The notes under the pieces are model-generated. The model searched no databases. It saw nothing but the letters and a program-made list of their open reading frames with translations, and had not been told where the DNA came from. Below are positions 61,341 through 64,000 of a DNA stretch of 64,000 bases, piece after piece; positions within the stretch are counted from its first letter, which is position 1; each line of letters begins with the position of its first letter. This DNA is from Tritrichomonas foetus (taxonomy: Eukaryota > Parabasalia > Tritrichomonadida > Tritrichomonadidae): assembly GCA_001839685.1 (NCBI GenBank), contig MLAK01000926.1, forward strand, positions 121,428 through 185,427, read 5' to 3'. Both the position numbers and the translations under genes were made by a program.

Positions 61341-64000
61341 ATGACTTCTCTTATTCGATATCGACTTGAAAAACAGCCCGGAGTTCATCAAATGACTGTT
61401 CCATGTGAATATACGTTCCAGTCCTTTATTGACAAAATTAATGCCAAATATGGGAAAGATTACCAAACTGTTTTTATTATAAGCGACAATGCCAGCATCG
61501 ACCTCGATGATGAAATTAAAGACTGGCTTCCTGAAGATCCAGATTCCGTTTTCTATATCGCTACTGATGAAATCGATCAGTCAAATTTACGAAAATGTGT
61601 GGCAGAAATTCATGGCCACTACGATTTAATCAACGATGATGACAGAGATGACGAAATTGATGCCACAGTGCCAATTCGCGTCATGTATCCAACAATTCCA
61701 AAAGCAGACACAGAGTCGGCCATTGCACCAGATGTTCTGCAAACCGTAGCTGGCGCAAAAATTAACTTAAATTATCGTAACAGAACTAATAACAGAGTTG
61801 ATCGGCCAGATGAGTTTCTTTTGTTTTCTACAACAAATTACAAAAATATGACAGAACCTCAAAAAGTGACATTTCCAATGAATTCGACCTATTCCCAAGT
61901 TGAAAGGAAAGTTCGAGAATGCTATGGGATTTCTCCAGAAAAGAAAATACTTTTGTATCTTCCAACTGGTCTTCCATTCCCAAAACATTTTGGACCTAAA
62001 AACGAAGAAAATAAAATTGGAAACTTTTTCAGCAATGCTGTTGATGTCAAGCATCACATTTATGTAGTTGTTATACGTGACATGCCAAGTCATCTCTTGG
62101 AAAACAAAGTCCGCGAAGTATGTAATATCTCCACAAATGAAATGAAACTTTTAATTTCCCCCGTTTGCCAAAGCACAAAAGTTGGATATTCAAGAATGGC
62201 TTGTTTATTGGGAACTTTTTATTATAATGGATGTAAAAATATTTCGTTTATTAAAGCTGCTGCACGATGCACTGGATTTGCCCCATTAATTTGTTGTTTG
62301 CATAAAATGAATGCAAGAGAGGAAATATCTGGTTCTGATCTCGTTACTGTTTCAGCAAGTCTTCATGCAATATTTTCTAAGATTCTTCCTAAAAACTGTG
62401 ATCCAAGACACGTTCTTGAAAGGTGTTTGGAATGTGCATGTTATATTTTAAGGGTTCCTGGTGCTGAAGAGGCAGAATTAATTGTTCCACAAATTCCAAT
62501 TATGAAAGGATCAACAGATCCATATATGAAATATATGGAAAGTATTCGACTTAAAGATCATTTCTACCAATATAATCCAGATATAGGTCGGCCTTATGAA
62601 GTTGTATTTCTTCAAAAGCCAAAAAGTTATATAATCCAAAATATTTTCACGAATTTTGCTTCTTATCGTCCAGTACCACCATTATCAGTCCGTTATATCA
62701 ACATTACAGCCATTTTACAATATATTAAAGGTCGAACCTTATTGTTTATTGGTGAATCTGTTCGTGCTGGTGATCGAGATGGCTCAATTAATGTGATTGA
62801 TCCATTTGTTGGCGAGATCCAAAAAGCAAGTGTTGAAAATCTCGCAAATGATGTAAGTAAGAATGGTGAAAATAATCTCGAAAACTTAATTCATCCTGAA
62901 CATGTTGAAGAAGTAATTGAAGTACTTTTTGATTGTTCTGGTTCAATGTTTATGGATCTCAATAGAAAAACTGCTATACATCGCAAATATGATCATTCAA
63001 CAACACCACCAACACCAGTTGTTGGTGATACTGATCGCTATACAATTGCTTATCAATATTTGGTTACCTTTTTGAATCGTTCATTCGGATATCGTCTTCC
63101 ACAAGTTTTTGGATTCATCTCCTTTAACGATAAAATAAATGTACAAAGTGACTTTTCACCGCTTTCACCAACAATTGAAAAATGCTTGAATAATGTTGTC
63201 ATTCAAAAGAAATCCCATATCTGGGATGCTATCAATGTTGCAATTGATCAACTTGTCAGGTTCAATGGTGATAAATCCAAATATAAAAATGCTCGAAATC
63301 GAATTTTGGTCTTTTCTGATGGAATTGACTTAGGATCAACTAAAACACCAGAAGAAGTTTGCCAAAAAGCAATTAGAAATCAAATCATTGTTGATGCAGT
63401 AATCGTTACAATTGTTGAGGAATGCGTACCACTCTGCCAACTTTGCCATTTGACTGGTGGTTATGCTTTCCGTCCAGAAAACACAGATGTGGGTAATGCG
63501 CTTTTCGAAAAAGAATCATTCCTTTCCTTAAAATTACGACCAGAGCCATTCATTGAAAAACGAAAAATTACAAAAGAAATATTCGACAATTCCAATAAAG
63601 CATTCGATACAGATATTCATAATCAAGAAGCCATAACAAAAACCATGAAAGTTGGATTATCCACTCCTAAATGGGAAATTAAAAATGGTGTTGGAATTCA
63701 TGACGGTATTGATGAAAGAAAAAGAAGAATGGTCCGTGAGCTTAGGAATTCCATTCGTGTAGCTGATCCAGATATCAAATTATTTATTAATAGCCATGAT
63801 TTCAATGATTGGAAAGTTTACATGCTTGGACCAAGTGGTACAGCTTACGAAGACCATTGGTGGTATTTATCCATTTCATTTCCATTTGATTATCCATTGG
63901 TGCCACCACTCTTCCGGTTTATTACAGTACCTTACCATTTAAACGTATCTGAAGATGGAATTGTATGTGCATCTTTCCTAGGAAGAGCTTATCAATCAAA
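61341..64000 (+). CDS. VWA-E2 ubiquitin-conjugating fusion protein, 3' end cut by the window
   Basis: An open frame of at least 886 codons. The first ~260 residues contain two ubiquitin-like-fold candidates (start MTSLIRYRLEKQPGVHQMTV). A VWA domain follows with intact MIDAS D531-C-S533-G-S535 and FSDGIDLG. At ~790 onward comes a UBC (E2) domain: KRRMVRELRNSI, then DWKVYMLGPSGTAYED, then YHLNVSEDGIVCASFL, with the catalytic Cys876. The usual HPN triad reads HLN; the Asn is kept. The gene continues past 64000, so the C-terminal helices of the E2 are unseen. The start is the first ATG, 51 nt right of copy C's target repeat, so its promoter may lie in or near the transposon. Confidence 0.85.
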   Translation, partial: MTSLIRYRLEKQPGVHQMTVPCEYTFQSFIDKINAKYGKDYQTVFIISDNASIDLDDEIKDWLPEDPDSVFYIATDEIDQSNLRKCVAEIHGHYDLINDDDRDDEIDATVPIRVMYPTIPKADTESAIAPDVLQTVAGAKINLNYRNRTNNRVDRPDEFLLFSTTNYKNMTEPQKVTFPMNSTYSQVERKVRECYGISPEKKILLYLPTGLPFPKHFGPKNEENKIGNFFSNAVDVKHHIYVVVIRDMPSHLLENKVREVCNISTNEMKLLISPVCQSTKVGYSRMACLLGTFYYNGCKNISFIKAAARCTGFAPLICCLHKMNAREEISGSDLVTVSASLHAIFSKILPKNCDPRHVLERCLECACYILRVPGAEEAELIVPQIPIMKGSTDPYMKYMESIRLKDHFYQYNPDIGRPYEVVFLQKPKSYIIQNIFTNFASYRPVPPLSVRYINITAILQYIKGRTLLFIGESVRAGDRDGSINVIDPFVGEIQKASVENLANDVSKNGENNLENLIHPEHVEEVIEVLFDCSGSMFMDLNRKTAIHRKYDHSTTPPTPVVGDTDRYTIAYQYLVTFLNRSFGYRLPQVFGFISFNDKINVQSDFSPLSPTIEKCLNNVVIQKKSHIWDAINVAIDQLVRFNGDKSKYKNARNRILVFSDGIDLGSTKTPEEVCQKAIRNQIIVDAVIVTIVEECVPLCQLCHLTGGYAFRPENTDVGNALFEKESFLSLKLRPEPFIEKRKITKEIFDNSNKAFDTDIHNQEAITKTMKVGLSTPKWEIKNGVGIHDGIDERKRRMVRELRNSIRVADPDIKLFINSHDFNDWKVYMLGPSGTAYEDHWWYLSISFPFDYPLVPPLFRFITVPYHLNVSEDGIVCASFLGRAYQS

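Noticed and set aside
1..64000. CRISPR array, bacterial operons, rRNA genes
   Set aside because: None seen; repeats present are tandem or transposon-type and the genes are eukaryotic.

Overview
The window is nuclear DNA from a parabasalid protist, most likely Tritrichomonas foetus or a close relative of Trichomonas. The evidence is very AT-rich DNA, intron-free genes packed on both strands, R2R3 and telobox Myb proteins, a hydrogenosome-type HydG, a probable IBP39-type initiator-binding protein, BTB proteins with discoidin-like tails, and start-proximal TCACTT/CCACTT motifs. Many stop codons sit in TAAA, the known trichomonad poly(A) signal. The species call is an inference; no rRNA marker is present. 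Where an open frame begins at GTG or TTG, I moved the start to the first in-frame ATG.

Layout. 1-5.6 kb: a tRNA-Asp, a U-box/VWA/Hint protein, a 462-bp Mutator-like foldback element with 9-bp target duplications, and a coiled-coil/propeller-like protein. 5.6-9.3 kb: a gene desert holding copy A of a 1096-bp inverted-repeat transposon. 9.3-27.1 kb: a Myb protein, a cornichon-like cargo receptor, CCT-theta, an ARM-like protein, a BTB protein, the OLA1/YchF ATPase, a UBE3A-like AZUL-HECT ligase, CFAP410, a legumain-family protease, a telobox Myb and an LRR protein. 27.4-32.3 kb: HydG broken by one in-frame stop, with transposon copy B ending 17 nt before its ATG. 32.3-42 kb: a second Myb, an auxin-efflux-carrier-like transporter, a 1921-residue coiled-coil protein and a small BORCS5-like protein. 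42-59.8 kb: an assembly gap in an 18-bp minisatellite, a CHD1-like remodeller, long-form tRNase Z, DJ-1, ARF1, a membrane protein, a RasGAP, a GEX1/KAR5/Brambleberry-like karyogamy protein, an IBP39-like protein and a small secreted-type protein. 60.2-64 kb: transposon copy C, then a VWA-E2 fusion running off the window.

Themes. Three genes belong to ubiquitin signalling with unusual architectures: U-box+VWA+Hint, AZUL+HECT, and VWA+E2. Several others serve membrane traffic and lysosome positioning (ARF1, cornichon-like, BORCS5-like). The most notable observations are the three equal-length transposon copies with 8-bp target duplications, the HydG nonsense codon beside a copy lacking a target duplication, the karyogamy-family protein, and the two VWA/ubiquitin fusions. 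All functions come from motif recognition by eye; no database search was run.
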